Positions 1 to 8,252 are shown, counted from the first letter of the stretch. The stretch is 36,190 nt of DNA from Deltaproteobacteria bacterium (GCA_016234855.1 JACRNO010000046.1:1-36190), one strand, 5' to 3'. The notes: generated from the sequence alone by a model not told the origin. Translations and numbers: made by a program.

Positions 1-85
1 CCGGGGTGAATGCAATCTTGCCGCGCGGCACGGTAACGCCGTATTTAGCGAGTATCTGCTTTGCCTGGTACTCGTGAATGTTCAT
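1..85 (-). CDS. sucC: succinyl-CoA synthetase beta subunit, N-terminus only (runs off window)
   Basis: Reverse complement of 1-85 translates as [28 protein letters not shown], the typical SucC ATP-grasp N-terminus; GGAGGGG Shine-Dalgarno just upstream. Not in the supplied ORF track. Confidence 0.9.
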   Translation of the reverse strand, partial: MNIHEYQAKQILAKYGVTVPRGKIAFTP

Positions 86-185
86 GTAGAAGGCCCCTCC
101 AATCGGTTTTTACGGGTTTTTTCCACCAGAAGTTATACTAAAAAACAAGGCTCTATGCAAGGACGTTTTAAAAACAGTACGACTT

Positions 186-292
186 GGGAGGTGGGGGGTG
201 GGAGGTGGGTGGTAAGAAGCAGGGGGGAGGAGGTAGCAGATTGGTGCTATGAGACTACTTCCCACATCCCACTCCCTGCCTCCCACCTAACA
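186..292. repeat. G-rich / C-rich imperfect inverted repeat with a potential G-quadruplex on the + strand
   Basis: GGGAGGTGGGGGGTGGGAGGTGGG (186-209) has four G3+ tracts with short loops; a C-rich partner (acttcccacatcccactccctgcctcccacc) follows. Lies between sucC and frdA. Confidence 0.5.
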
Positions 293-296
293 AACC

Positions 297-1952
297 CTAT
301 CCCCACTGGCGCGCGCGGACATGGTCCGGCGCATAGTTCGGAAGGAGCAGAGGCGCGACTACCGCGTCCTTTATACCGGCCGCGTCAAGCTCGCGGTTGA
401 AGGCGTCTACATGACCGAGCGTCAGCTTGGCAGAAGGCTTTGCCGACTTGGCGTATTCAGCGGCGTACAGGCCCGCCCTCCTGCCGAAGACAAGGACGTC
501 GAGGAGCGAGTTGCCCATGAGGCGGTTCCTGCCGTGCACCCCGCCAGTGACCTCTCCGGCGCTGTAGAGGCCCGGAATCGTGGTTTCGGACCTCTCATTG
601 ATGCCTATGCCGCCGTTCTGATAATGGAGCGTCGGATAGATGAGCATCGGCAGCTTGCTGATGTCGATATCGTAACGCTTGAACTGGATATACTTGGCCG
701 GAAGCTCCTTTCTGACCGTGCCCTCGCCGTGAAGCGCGTCTATCATGGGGGAATCGAGCCATACGCCGTATCTGCCGGTGGGCGTTACCACGCCCTTGCC
801 GATGCCGATATCAAGGCATTCCCTGATGATGCAGGCCGACTCGACGTCGCGCGGCTCAAGCGGGAAGCAGAACTGCTCGCCCGCCGTATTGAGTATCTGC
901 GCCCCGAGGCCGCGCACCTTCTCGGTGATAAGGAGCCCGACGTTCTGCTCCGGGTATATCGCGCCGGTCGGATGGTACTGGGTAGAGTCCATGTCAACCA
1001 ACTTGACCCCGGCCCTGTAGGCCATGACCACGCCGTCGGCGGTCGCGCCGTAATGATTGGTCGTTGGAAAACCCTGTATGTGCAGCCTGCCGAAGCCGCC
1101 CGTTGCAATAACCACGGCCTTTGCGTGGACTACATAATACTCTTTGGTCTCAAGGTTATAGAGTACCGCGCCGCCTGCGCGGCCGTTGGAGTCGAGTATC
1201 AGCTCGACCGCCGGGGCGAACTCAAGAACCTTTATCTTATCAGGCCTGTTGCGCACCTCGTCCTTCAACACGCGCATTATCTCCGCGCCGGTCATGTCTC
1301 CGGCCGAATGCATGCGCTTACGGGAGGTGCCGCCGCCGTGCCTGACCATCATCCTGCCGTCCGGGTGCTTGTCGAACATCATCCCGAGACGCTCAAGCCA
1401 GTGGATGATAACCGGCGCATCGTTCGTAAGCGCGGCAACGAGGTCCGGCTGGTTGGAAAAATGCCCGCCGCCGATTACGTCAAGATAATGGTAGTACGGC
1501 GAATCGCCCTCCTGGTCGGCGCCCTGTATACCGCCCTCGGCCATGACGGTGTTGGAATCGCCGTGACGGAGCTTCGTTGACATAAGGACGTCGAGACCGG
1601 CCTCCTGAGCCACGAGCGCGGCTGCCGCGCCCGCGCCGCCCGCGCCTATGACGAGAAGGTCGGTAGTGTAATCAGCCTTTGAAAGGTCAATAGAAGCCGG
1701 GTTGAGCCTTGAGCGCGACTCAAGCACGGTGGAGACCTCTTCGGGCAGTACCGCGCCCTTGTTCGGGCCGACGTTAACCGCCCGCCTGCCGTCGCTCTTG
1801 TAGTCGGGATGGTATTTGCGCAGCCACTCCTTGCGCTCGTCCATGGTAAGGGCCGGAAAATGCTCGCCCCGGCGCGCCTTCTCAAGACGGGCCGCCCTCG
1901 TGGCCTCGACGTTTTTTATAATTTCCATCAACTGCGGCGTATATCCGCTCAT
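297..1952 (-). CDS. frdA: fumarate reductase / succinate dehydrogenase flavoprotein subunit, soluble type
   Basis: 551 aa; FAD motif LLVIGAGGAGAAAALVAQEAG, SNTVMAEGGIQG, QYHPTG, HGRNRLMGNSLLDVLVFGRRAG; SD GGAG upstream of ATG. Confidence 0.93.
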   Translation of the reverse strand: MSGYTPQLMEIIKNVEATRAARLEKARRGEHFPALTMDERKEWLRKYHPDYKSDGRRAVNVGPNKGAVLPEEVSTVLESRSRLNPASIDLSKADYTTDLLVIGAGGAGAAAALVAQEAGLDVLMSTKLRHGDSNTVMAEGGIQGADQEGDSPYYHYLDVIGGGHFSNQPDLVAALTNDAPVIIHWLERLGMMFDKHPDGRMMVRHGGGTSRKRMHSAGDMTGAEIMRVLKDEVRNRPDKIKVLEFAPAVELILDSNGRAGGAVLYNLETKEYYVVHAKAVVIATGGFGRLHIQGFPTTNHYGATADGVVMAYRAGVKLVDMDSTQYHPTGAIYPEQNVGLLITEKVRGLGAQILNTAGEQFCFPLEPRDVESACIIRECLDIGIGKGVVTPTGRYGVWLDSPMIDALHGEGTVRKELPAKYIQFKRYDIDISKLPMLIYPTLHYQNGGIGINERSETTIPGLYSAGEVTGGVHGRNRLMGNSLLDVLVFGRRAGLYAAEYAKSAKPSAKLTLGHVDAFNRELDAAGIKDAVVAPLLLPNYAPDHVRARQWG

Positions 1953-1996
1953 AATATATTCTCCGTGCGCTTCAATGTTCAGCTTCCGCTACTTGC

Positions 1997-2287
1997 TTAT
2001 TCCATTACTTTCTGCTTTTTTAATGCTTTTGTATATTCAAGCGACTTGCCTAACGTTCCACGACGTATGGTTATTCTATCATGATAGGAACGCGCAAGGA
2101 TTATTTCATAGTTACACAAATCATCAATGCGCTCTAATCTCTTAAAGTCCTTACTGTCAAAAAGCAATGCGTATCGCTTGCCTTGTTTATCAACAAAACA
2201 CACATTCCCGGTATTTTTAATTAGCGTTAATTTCAGATGCTTCATTACGATATCTCTGTCAGATTCATCCGGTTTTAGATTTGTCAT
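1997..2287 (-). CDS. small hypothetical protein
   Basis: ORF 1997-2317; internal ATG (MTNLKPDESDRDIVMKH...) has a good SD (AAAGGAGGCTTGATG). Family not recognised. Confidence 0.55.
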   Translation of the reverse strand: MTNLKPDESDRDIVMKHLKLTLIKNTGNVCFVDKQGKRYALLFDSKDFKRLERIDDLCNYEIILARSYHDRITIRRGTLGKSLEYTKALKKQKVME

Positions 2288-2324
2288 CAAGCCTCCTTTA
2301 CTCAAGCCGTATTTCATACAGAAC

Positions 2325-2564
2325 TTACTTGCGCCTTAATTCCTCAAACTCACCCATCGTGATGCCGGCGGCTGACAGTATCGCCTTCAGTGTGCGCCGC
2401 TTGATAACCTTGCCGGCATGAACCGGGACGTTCGTCCTTTTCCTGTCCGATTCCCTGTAATATATCGCGTGGCTGGTTCCCGATTGTCTCTTAAAGAGAA
2501 AACCGGCTTTCTTAAGAATCCTTATGACCTCAGCCGAAGTCGCCGCCGGGAACCTCTTGCTCAT
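2325..2564 (-). CDS. hicA: HicA-like type II toxin (YcfA/HicA family)
   Basis: Internal start in ORF 2325-2723: MSKRFPAATSAEVIRILKKAGFLFKRQSGTSHAIYY...RTNVPVHAGKVIKRRTLKAILSAAGI; conserved G-S-H and HxGK segments; overlaps the HicB-like gene by 4 nt (ATGA). Confidence 0.88.
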   Translation of the reverse strand: MSKRFPAATSAEVIRILKKAGFLFKRQSGTSHAIYYRESDRKRTNVPVHAGKVIKRRTLKAILSAAGITMGEFEELRRK

Positions 2565-2794
2565 ATCGCAACTTTCAGGGTTGTGACAGTGACATGGTCG
2601 TCCGGGACCGGTTCCTTCTCTGCCTTGTAATCCTCGATAAAGGCGTCTATGGCGCTCTTCATCTCCTTGAGCGTCTCCTCGTAGGTCTCGGCTTGGACAT
2701 GACATCCCGGCAATGCAGGACACATGGCAAAATAGCCGCCCTCATCGCAAGGTTCGATTACAACCGTAAAGCTGTGTTCTTTTTTTCTAGCCAT
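2561..2794 (-). CDS. hicB: HicB-like antitoxin
   Basis: FTVVIEPCDEGGYFAMCPALPGCHVQAETYEETLKEMKSAIDAFIEDY: HicB partial RNase H-like domain. Confidence 0.88.
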   Translation of the reverse strand: MARKKEHSFTVVIEPCDEGGYFAMCPALPGCHVQAETYEETLKEMKSAIDAFIEDYKAEKEPVPDDHVTVTTLKVAI

Positions 2795-2821
2795 AAGAAG
2801 CCTCCGTCATCTGCGCGCCAT

Positions 2822-3610
2822 CTACAGCTTCGTCGTGTCCTTGGGCATCCACTTCCCGCTCTCGGCCAGGTCAGGCTCACGCTCGCGCTCGACGTAGAGC
2901 TTCTTGACGTCCTCTTCCTTCATGGTGAGGAGTTCCTTATGCATCTTCTCGTACTTGCCGCTCCTGACCTCTTCAACGCGCTTTGCAAGATGGGCGGCCG
3001 GAGGGAGTATATACCTGCCGAAGAGGCGCCTGACGAACATAGCGGCCGTGAACTGGGATATCTGAGCAGGACAGCGCGAGGCGCAAAGACCGCACATGAC
3101 GCAGTCGAAGCTCTTGTGCGCCGCGCCCTTCAGGTCGCCGCGCTTCATGAGCGCTATATAGTCCATGACGTCTATGTCCATCGGACAGGTGCGCGTGCAC
3201 GTGCCGCAGCCCACGCACTTGAAGACCTCGGGGTAGATGGCGCGCAACTCCTCGTGCGGGTCGCCGGTAATCTTCTCAAGGTCGTAATCCGGCCTGTTGG
3301 ACGGGAAGAACGGCAGCTGCATGATGACCATGTTCGGCTCGGCAACGGTCTGGCACGCAAGACCGGAACGGAGCCTGTAGTCGCCGAGAAAACGGTAGAA
3401 GGTGCCGCACGCCCCGCAGATGCCGCCCCTGCACCCGCAGCCGCGCACATACGCATAACCCGCGTACTCGACGGCCTTCATGATGGTGAGCGTCTCCGGG
3501 ACGATGTACTCTCTGCCCATGATGTAGATGGGTATCATCTTCGCGCCTTCGGGCGGAATGGTGCGGTCTCCGGTCGCCAGCGGTTTCAGCGTTTTTTTCT
3601 CGTCTGCCAT
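2822..3610 (-). CDS. frdB: fumarate reductase iron-sulfur subunit
   Basis: Start refined to MADEKKTL... with GGAG SD. 2Fe-2S motif (CGCRGGICGAC...C) and two cysteine clusters CVGCGTCTRTCP and CVMCGLCASRCP. Confidence 0.88.
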   Translation of the reverse strand: MADEKKTLKPLATGDRTIPPEGAKMIPIYIMGREYIVPETLTIMKAVEYAGYAYVRGCGCRGGICGACGTFYRFLGDYRLRSGLACQTVAEPNMVIMQLPFFPSNRPDYDLEKITGDPHEELRAIYPEVFKCVGCGTCTRTCPMDIDVMDYIALMKRGDLKGAAHKSFDCVMCGLCASRCPAQISQFTAAMFVRRLFGRYILPPAAHLAKRVEEVRSGKYEKMHKELLTMKEEDVKKLYVEREREPDLAESGKWMPKDTTKL

Positions 3611-3832
3611 AGCTCCACTCTCCTGCCCTTCTCGGTTACCTGCGCGGCGCATACCCAAATAATGCCGGCTTGCGTCCGTGCCAACCTTCATCTTATATTA
3701 TATTACAATCAAAAACCGTTATAAACAGATTACATTATTTGTTTTTCGCGGCTCAGACCTTCGATCTCGACTTTACAAACGCGCACATGACCATCTTTTT
3801 CAGGGCTGAAGCCCTGAGCTACTGTAGAGCAG

Positions 3833-3871
3833 TTAAAAATCATTGTACAGCTTCTTTACTTCCGCGGCCGT
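3833..3871 (-). pseudogene. remnant or duplicate of the flxA 3' end
   Basis: Reverse complement encodes TAAEVKKLYNDF*, nearly identical to the flxA C-terminus TAAEVKKMYNDL* at 3913-3951. Confidence 0.7.
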
Positions 3872-3912
3872 TTTTTTTACAATTTGCCTGACCCGCCTCA
3901 ACTTCGATATAT

Positions 3913-4746
3913 CTAAAGATCGTTATACATCTTCTTGACTTCGGCAGCCGTATATACCGGCCCTTCCTTACATATATAGACGTCGCCGACGTTGCATCTG
4001 CCGCACTTACCAACCCCGCACTTCATCTTGTTCTCAAGGGTCGTATAGATGCTCTCATCCGTGAAACCGAGCTTGCCGAGCGCGGCGATGACGTATTTTA
4101 TCATTATAGGAGGCCCGCAGGTCACTGCCACCGCGTTCTTGGCGGACGGGGCGGCCTCTTCAAGCACCATGGGCACGAAACCTACCTTGCCCTTCCAATC
4201 CGGCGTCTGTCCGCCTGGATCTACGGCCTGAATAACCCTTACGTCAGTTCTGTCTTCCCAATGCGCAAGCTCGTTCTTGTAGACAAGGTCGGCGACCGTG
4301 CGCGCGCCGTAGACGATGGTTATCCTGCCGAAGTCTTCGCGCCTGTCGAGGCAGTTCCAGATGACGGAACGCACTGGTGGCAGGCCGATGCCCCCGGCTA
4401 TAAAGACGATGTCCTTGCCCTTCCACTCATCAAGAGGGAATGAGTTGCCGTACGGCCCCCGAAAGCCCATGGTGTCGCCGATGGAAAGCTGAGCGAGCCC
4501 GCCGGTGACCCTGCCGCTCTTCCTGAACGTGCATTGGATGTAGCCCTTGCGCGTTGGCGAGGACGCGATGCAGAACGTGGACTCGCCCTGTCCGAATGCA
4601 GAATAGAGGCCGAACTGGCCGGTCTTGAACTCGAACGAGTCCCGCAAGCCCGCGTCCTTGAACACGAGCCTGAAACTGCGCACGTCCGGCGCCTCTTCGT
4701 AGATATCTTCTATTGTCACCAACTGCGGCAGATATATGTTGTTCAT
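3913..4746 (-). CDS. flxA: FAD/NAD(P)-binding oxidoreductase, FlxA / hydrogenase gamma-subunit-like
   Basis: Ferredoxin reductase-type FAD and NAD domains; C-terminal 2Fe-2S cysteines (MKCGVGKCGRCNVGDVYICKEGPVYTAAEVKK). Confidence 0.85.
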   Translation of the reverse strand: MNNIYLPQLVTIEDIYEEAPDVRSFRLVFKDAGLRDSFEFKTGQFGLYSAFGQGESTFCIASSPTRKGYIQCTFRKSGRVTGGLAQLSIGDTMGFRGPYGNSFPLDEWKGKDIVFIAGGIGLPPVRSVIWNCLDRREDFGRITIVYGARTVADLVYKNELAHWEDRTDVRVIQAVDPGGQTPDWKGKVGFVPMVLEEAAPSAKNAVAVTCGPPIMIKYVIAALGKLGFTDESIYTTLENKMKCGVGKCGRCNVGDVYICKEGPVYTAAEVKKMYNDL

Positions 4747-4750
4747 AATT

Positions 4751-4780
4751 GGTTGTCGGTTATTCGGTTATCAGTAATCG
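4751..4780 (-). repeat. 30-nt GGTTATC-type repeat, 4 nt upstream of flxA ATG
   Basis: ggttgtcggttattcggttatcagtaatcg. Confidence 0.8.
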
Positions 4781-4793
4781 AAAAAAACCTATG

Positions 4794-4930
4794 GAAGCTC
4801 TGATTAATTCCGTTTTTGTCATTTCGAGGAGCGCTTTTGCGACGAGAAATCTTGTAACTGTTGATTTTCCTCAGCATAAGATTTCTCGCTGCGCTCGAAA
4901 TGACACTTCAGTATAATTAATCAGAGCTTC
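4794..4930. repeat. MITE-like element with 16-bp perfect terminal inverted repeats
   Basis: GAAGCTCTGATTAATT (4794-4809) and AATTAATCAGAGCTTC (4915-4930); internal inverted copies of gtcatttcgag...gagaaatct. Confidence 0.85.
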
Positions 4931-4945
4931 TCTATATTCTTACGC

Positions 4946-5368
4946 TCAACTATTCGCTTCTAAAAAACGATCCATGGTTTTATTCTTTAAGTTACCGCCA
5001 CTAAAGCGATAAGATTCTTTTTTTATTAAATACCCACTCTTAATCTCTTCACGCGGGATTTTATATCTTGTAATTGTCTTGATGTCCTCTGTCTCCCTAT
5101 ATTTCTTAATATTACAGACTACAAAAAGAAAATCTGCTTTCAGAGGGAATTCCTTGCTAAAATCAAAGTTACTTGAACACGCATCTGGTATGCCACGTTC
5201 TCTTTGGGAGCCTTTCACTTCATAAGTTTCTTTCTTCCCGTTCCTAAAAGTCACTTCATAATCATAGCCAACGCCTTTTTTGCTGACGTCTTCAAAACAT
5301 CCACCATTGTCCTTAACCCATATCTCGAAAAAAATGAGTGCCATTTTTTCTGTGCGCATTTTTTCCAT
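4946..5368 (-). CDS. hypothetical protein with putative PD-(D/E)XK nuclease-like fold
   Basis: ORF 4946-5491; likely start MEKMRTEKMALIFFEIW; YDYEV...KETYEVKGSQRERG resembles a D-(E)xK core. Confidence 0.5.
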   Translation of the reverse strand: MEKMRTEKMALIFFEIWVKDNGGCFEDVSKKGVGYDYEVTFRNGKKETYEVKGSQRERGIPDACSSNFDFSKEFPLKADFLFVVCNIKKYRETEDIKTITRYKIPREEIKSGYLIKKESYRFSGGNLKNKTMDRFLEANS

Positions 5369-5409
5369 TTGTTTCCTCTGATAACGAATTGTTGTTAAGC
5401 GCGTTCGTA

Positions 5410-6426
5410 TTACTTTGACAATGCCTCCATCGCCTCGGTTATATCCAGCCTTACGGGACATACGCGTATACACCTTCCGCACCCGACGCATCCCGTTGAC
5501 TTGAACTTCTCAGGATAGAAGTTGAACTTGCACATGAAGCGGTTGCGCCATCTCTTCCACTGCACGTCCCTTGGATTGTGCCCGCTCGCGTGCAGGGTGA
5601 ACATGTCAATCTGGCAGGCGTCCCAGTTCTTGCGCCGCTCTCCCTCGAAGGCCGTGCCCTCGTCTATGATATCGAAGCAATGGCAGGTCGGGCAGACGTA
5701 CGTGCACGCGCCGCAACCGATGCATTTGCGCGTCAGCTCGGCCCATATCGGGTCTTCGTAATGGCCCCGGTCTTTCAACCGGCCGCCTATCCTCGCAAGG
5801 TCGATGCCTTCTATCGGAGCCGGGTTATAAAGCGTGACCGCATCCGTGTCCGCCGATTGAGCGCCAAAGACAACCTCGTGCGCCGCGACAAAGGCCTTGC
5901 CTTTGTCCGTCACGCTATGGACGAGCCAGCCGCCCTTTGTAGTCTCGTAGAGCATGATGTCGGAGCCTGCCACGGATTCAGGCGACAGGCCGACGGTAGT
6001 GCAAAAACATGCGTCGTCGCCATTCGTGCAGGCAACGGAGATGACCACCGTCTTGTCCTCGCGCTTGGTGTAGAACTCGTCAACAAAGTCCCATGTAAAG
6101 ACCGAACGGAGCGACGCGACCGATGCCGCCTCGCACGGACGGCCGCCGAAGACCACGGTATCAACGGCCTTGACATCCCTTGCGCGAAGCTCTACCCCGT
6201 CCTTACGGATACTGAAGTCGGCCACGACCTCGGTCTGCGGGAAGAGAAACTCCTTAAAAGAGTTGCGCGCGAGTATGTAGCCGGTCGCAACCTCGTCCGC
6301 CGTTATAACCTCTTTAAAAACGGTCTGACGCGCCACGGTCGCGGGCGCAATAAACCTGCCGCCCTTGCCAATAACGGAAGAGATGAGTTTCGCAAGCCCG
6401 TCTTTATCTAAGTATCTATCTGCCAT
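5410..6426 (-). CDS. flxB: 4Fe-4S dicluster protein, FlxB / AsrA-like
   Basis: CIGCGACTYVCPTCHCFD and CVGCGRCIRVCPVRLD ferredoxin-type clusters with the long N-terminal domain seen in this family. Confidence 0.8.
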   Translation of the reverse strand: MADRYLDKDGLAKLISSVIGKGGRFIAPATVARQTVFKEVITADEVATGYILARNSFKEFLFPQTEVVADFSIRKDGVELRARDVKAVDTVVFGGRPCEAASVASLRSVFTWDFVDEFYTKREDKTVVISVACTNGDDACFCTTVGLSPESVAGSDIMLYETTKGGWLVHSVTDKGKAFVAAHEVVFGAQSADTDAVTLYNPAPIEGIDLARIGGRLKDRGHYEDPIWAELTRKCIGCGACTYVCPTCHCFDIIDEGTAFEGERRKNWDACQIDMFTLHASGHNPRDVQWKRWRNRFMCKFNFYPEKFKSTGCVGCGRCIRVCPVRLDITEAMEALSK

Positions 6427-6430
6427 AAAT

Positions 6431-6460
6431 GGTTATCGGTTGCCTGTTATCGATTATCGG
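6431..6460 (-). repeat. 30-nt GGTTATC-type repeat, 4 nt upstream of flxB ATG
   Basis: ggttatcggttgcctgttatcgattatcgg. Confidence 0.8.
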
Positions 6461-6528
6461 TAAATACGTAAGCCGGAATTCCTTGTCCCTGTAGCGCAGA
6501 CCAACTTGTATTTTGGCGGCGAATCTTT

Positions 6529-6604
6529 GTAGCTCAGACCTTCAGGTCTGATTGTTGTCAGCGCCTACGGAAAGGCCATCTCAGGGCTAAAGCCCTGAGC
6601 TACT
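6529..6604. repeat. REP doublet (two outward-facing GTAGCTCAG... palindromes)
   Basis: tgtagctcagaccttcaggtctg...ctcagggctaaagccctgagctac; related copies at 3801, 18817, 23327, 26739 and 31199. Confidence 0.75.
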
Positions 6605-6639
6605 TTCAGGATGATTTGCAACGGCTACGCCGTTGTAAA

Positions 6640-7533
6640 TCACTTTATAAAATCGTCCTTGTCATCCGGCTTGAATACTATCATCGGCGGATGGGTCTTC
6701 TCATCGTAGCCGGACTTGAACTCAAACGCCGAGTCCACCACCTGTATCATCTTCTGGTTCACGAGATTGAGAGGGATATTCACCGGGCACGCCCGCTCGC
6801 ACTCGCCGCAAAATGTGCAGCGTCCCACAAGGTGCATTGCGCGCGTAAGATTCCACGATAGGTTGCCGCGCGGATGCGCGCTCGTCTCTATCCACTGCGG
6901 CATGTTCTTCTCCGTGATGCAACGCTCGCAATAACAGAGCGAGCAAACCTGACGGCACGCGTAACACTTGATACAGCGCGAGAACTCGCCAACCCAGAAG
7001 TTCCAACGCTCTGAGGCGTCCATCGCGTCTATGGCCTTTATCTTATCGAAGACCATGCCGGTCGGCGTCTCCGGCGGCGTAAACGTCGAGCGCTCGCCGA
7101 TTGTAAAATCGCTCACGTGCGGGTTCCTCACGTCGCAGTTGTGGCACTTGGTCGGCATCATCTCAGGCTTCAGCCCGCCCTTCCACAACTCCTGCCTGTA
7201 GACGACGCCCTCGCAAGTCATGCCGATTATCACCGCGTCTTCGCGCTTTATCTGCGCTTCGGTTATAAGGACGACGATATTCCTGATATCGCAGCCCTTG
7301 GCAACTATGGCGGGCTTGCCAAGCGCCAGGATGTCCTTGAACTTACGCGTCAGATAAATGGAGAGGTTGTTGACGCACAGCGGGTTCCAGACGAGCTTGT
7401 CCACGTCAGCCGGTCTCGTAATGAATACCGGTGTGGTGCGCGTCTTCGCCCTATTCCAGCCATAGCCGATGACGACCTTTACGTCGCCGGACTCAAGGAG
7501 CTCTTTTGCTTTTTGTCTTAATGCATTTTCCAT
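6640..7533 (-). CDS. flxC: FrhB/FdhB-like iron-sulfur protein, FlxC-like
   Basis: CIKCYACRQVCSLCYCERC and CTFCGECERACPVNIP clusters; position in the flx/hdr cluster. Confidence 0.8.
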   Translation of the reverse strand: MENALRQKAKELLESGDVKVVIGYGWNRAKTRTTPVFITRPADVDKLVWNPLCVNNLSIYLTRKFKDILALGKPAIVAKGCDIRNIVVLITEAQIKREDAVIIGMTCEGVVYRQELWKGGLKPEMMPTKCHNCDVRNPHVSDFTIGERSTFTPPETPTGMVFDKIKAIDAMDASERWNFWVGEFSRCIKCYACRQVCSLCYCERCITEKNMPQWIETSAHPRGNLSWNLTRAMHLVGRCTFCGECERACPVNIPLNLVNQKMIQVVDSAFEFKSGYDEKTHPPMIVFKPDDKDDFIK

Positions 7534-7540
7534 TGACGCT

Positions 7541-7978
7541 CTATCTGCTCAAGTCAAAGTCTATGTAGACCGGTTTTTCGAGGTTGACCGCCATCGTCCA
7601 GAAATACGCGCGCCCCTTTGATATCCTGAACGGAGTCCACATCGCGTTGTCATGGGTGCCGATGATATTCTTAAGCCAGTCTATCTTCTTGAATATGGCC
7701 TCTTTCTCTTTCATATCCGTTATGAACTCGACCGTTCCCTCGACCCTCATTGACCTGGCCTCCTTCTGCGAGAAGAAACAGACCTCGGTCTTGGGGTTAA
7801 TCTTAAGCTGAACGTGCATGCCCTTAAAATTGCCGGTGGTGAAGTGAAACCCCCTCTCGTTGCAAAAGAGCATGTGCATCCCCCTGACCCTCGGCTGTTC
7901 CCCGTCAATCGTTGCGAGGAAACAACGCGGATTCTCGTTTGCAAAATTAATGCACTCCTCAAAGTCCATCTTACCCAT
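7541..7978 (-). CDS. pyridoxamine 5'-phosphate oxidase-related FMN-binding protein
   Basis: NENPRCFLATIDGEQPRVRGMHMLF...GFHFTTGNFKGMHVQLKINPKTEVCFFSQKEARSMRVEGTVEF: PNPOx-like split barrel. Confidence 0.82.
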   Translation of the reverse strand: MGKMDFEECINFANENPRCFLATIDGEQPRVRGMHMLFCNERGFHFTTGNFKGMHVQLKINPKTEVCFFSQKEARSMRVEGTVEFITDMKEKEAIFKKIDWLKNIIGTHDNAMWTPFRISKGRAYFWTMAVNLEKPVYIDFDLSR

Positions 7979-8006
7979 CCCCTGTTTTCGTCTTTACCGT
8001 TGCCAC

Positions 8007-8252
8007 CTACGCCACCTTAAAACTCTTTCCAACGGCCTTCAAACCTCTTACGTTCTCACTTTTGAGTTTTTCCCGTATCACTTCAAACCTCTTGACAATA
8101 TCCGGGGCATAAAGCCTTTCGCCGCACCGAAGACACACTTCTGCCTTAACCTTTATTGATGCCGTATTATTGCCCCCGCGAAGCAGCTTCTCGACGTTTT
8201 TACTTAATACCTCGCCCCCGCATACAGGGCATTTCGGGAAAAGAATCTTCAT
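8007..8252 (-). CDS. YgiT-type (MqsA N-domain-like) zinc finger protein
   Basis: MKILFPKCPVCGG...VCLRCGERLYAPDIVKRFEVI; two CxxC pairs; 4-nt overlap with the upstream DUF4258 gene. Confidence 0.75.
   Translation of the reverse strand: MKILFPKCPVCGGEVLSKNVEKLLRGGNNTASIKVKAEVCLRCGERLYAPDIVKRFEVIREKLKSENVRGLKAVGKSFKVA

Noticed and set aside
74-400. 108-aa plus-strand ORF at the left edge
   Set aside because: Overlaps sucC start, the G-rich repeat and the frdA 3' end; low-complexity translation with no family signal.
321-1580. 419-aa plus-strand ORF antisense to frdA
   Set aside because: Shadow ORF caused by GC-rich codon usage; the opposite strand encodes clear FrdA. The same applies to 2594-3724, 5578-6411, 17097-17933, 20553-21701 and 32795-33706.
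4794-4930. Complete insertion sequence
   Set aside because: Only 137 bp with no transposase ORF; at most a non-autonomous element.
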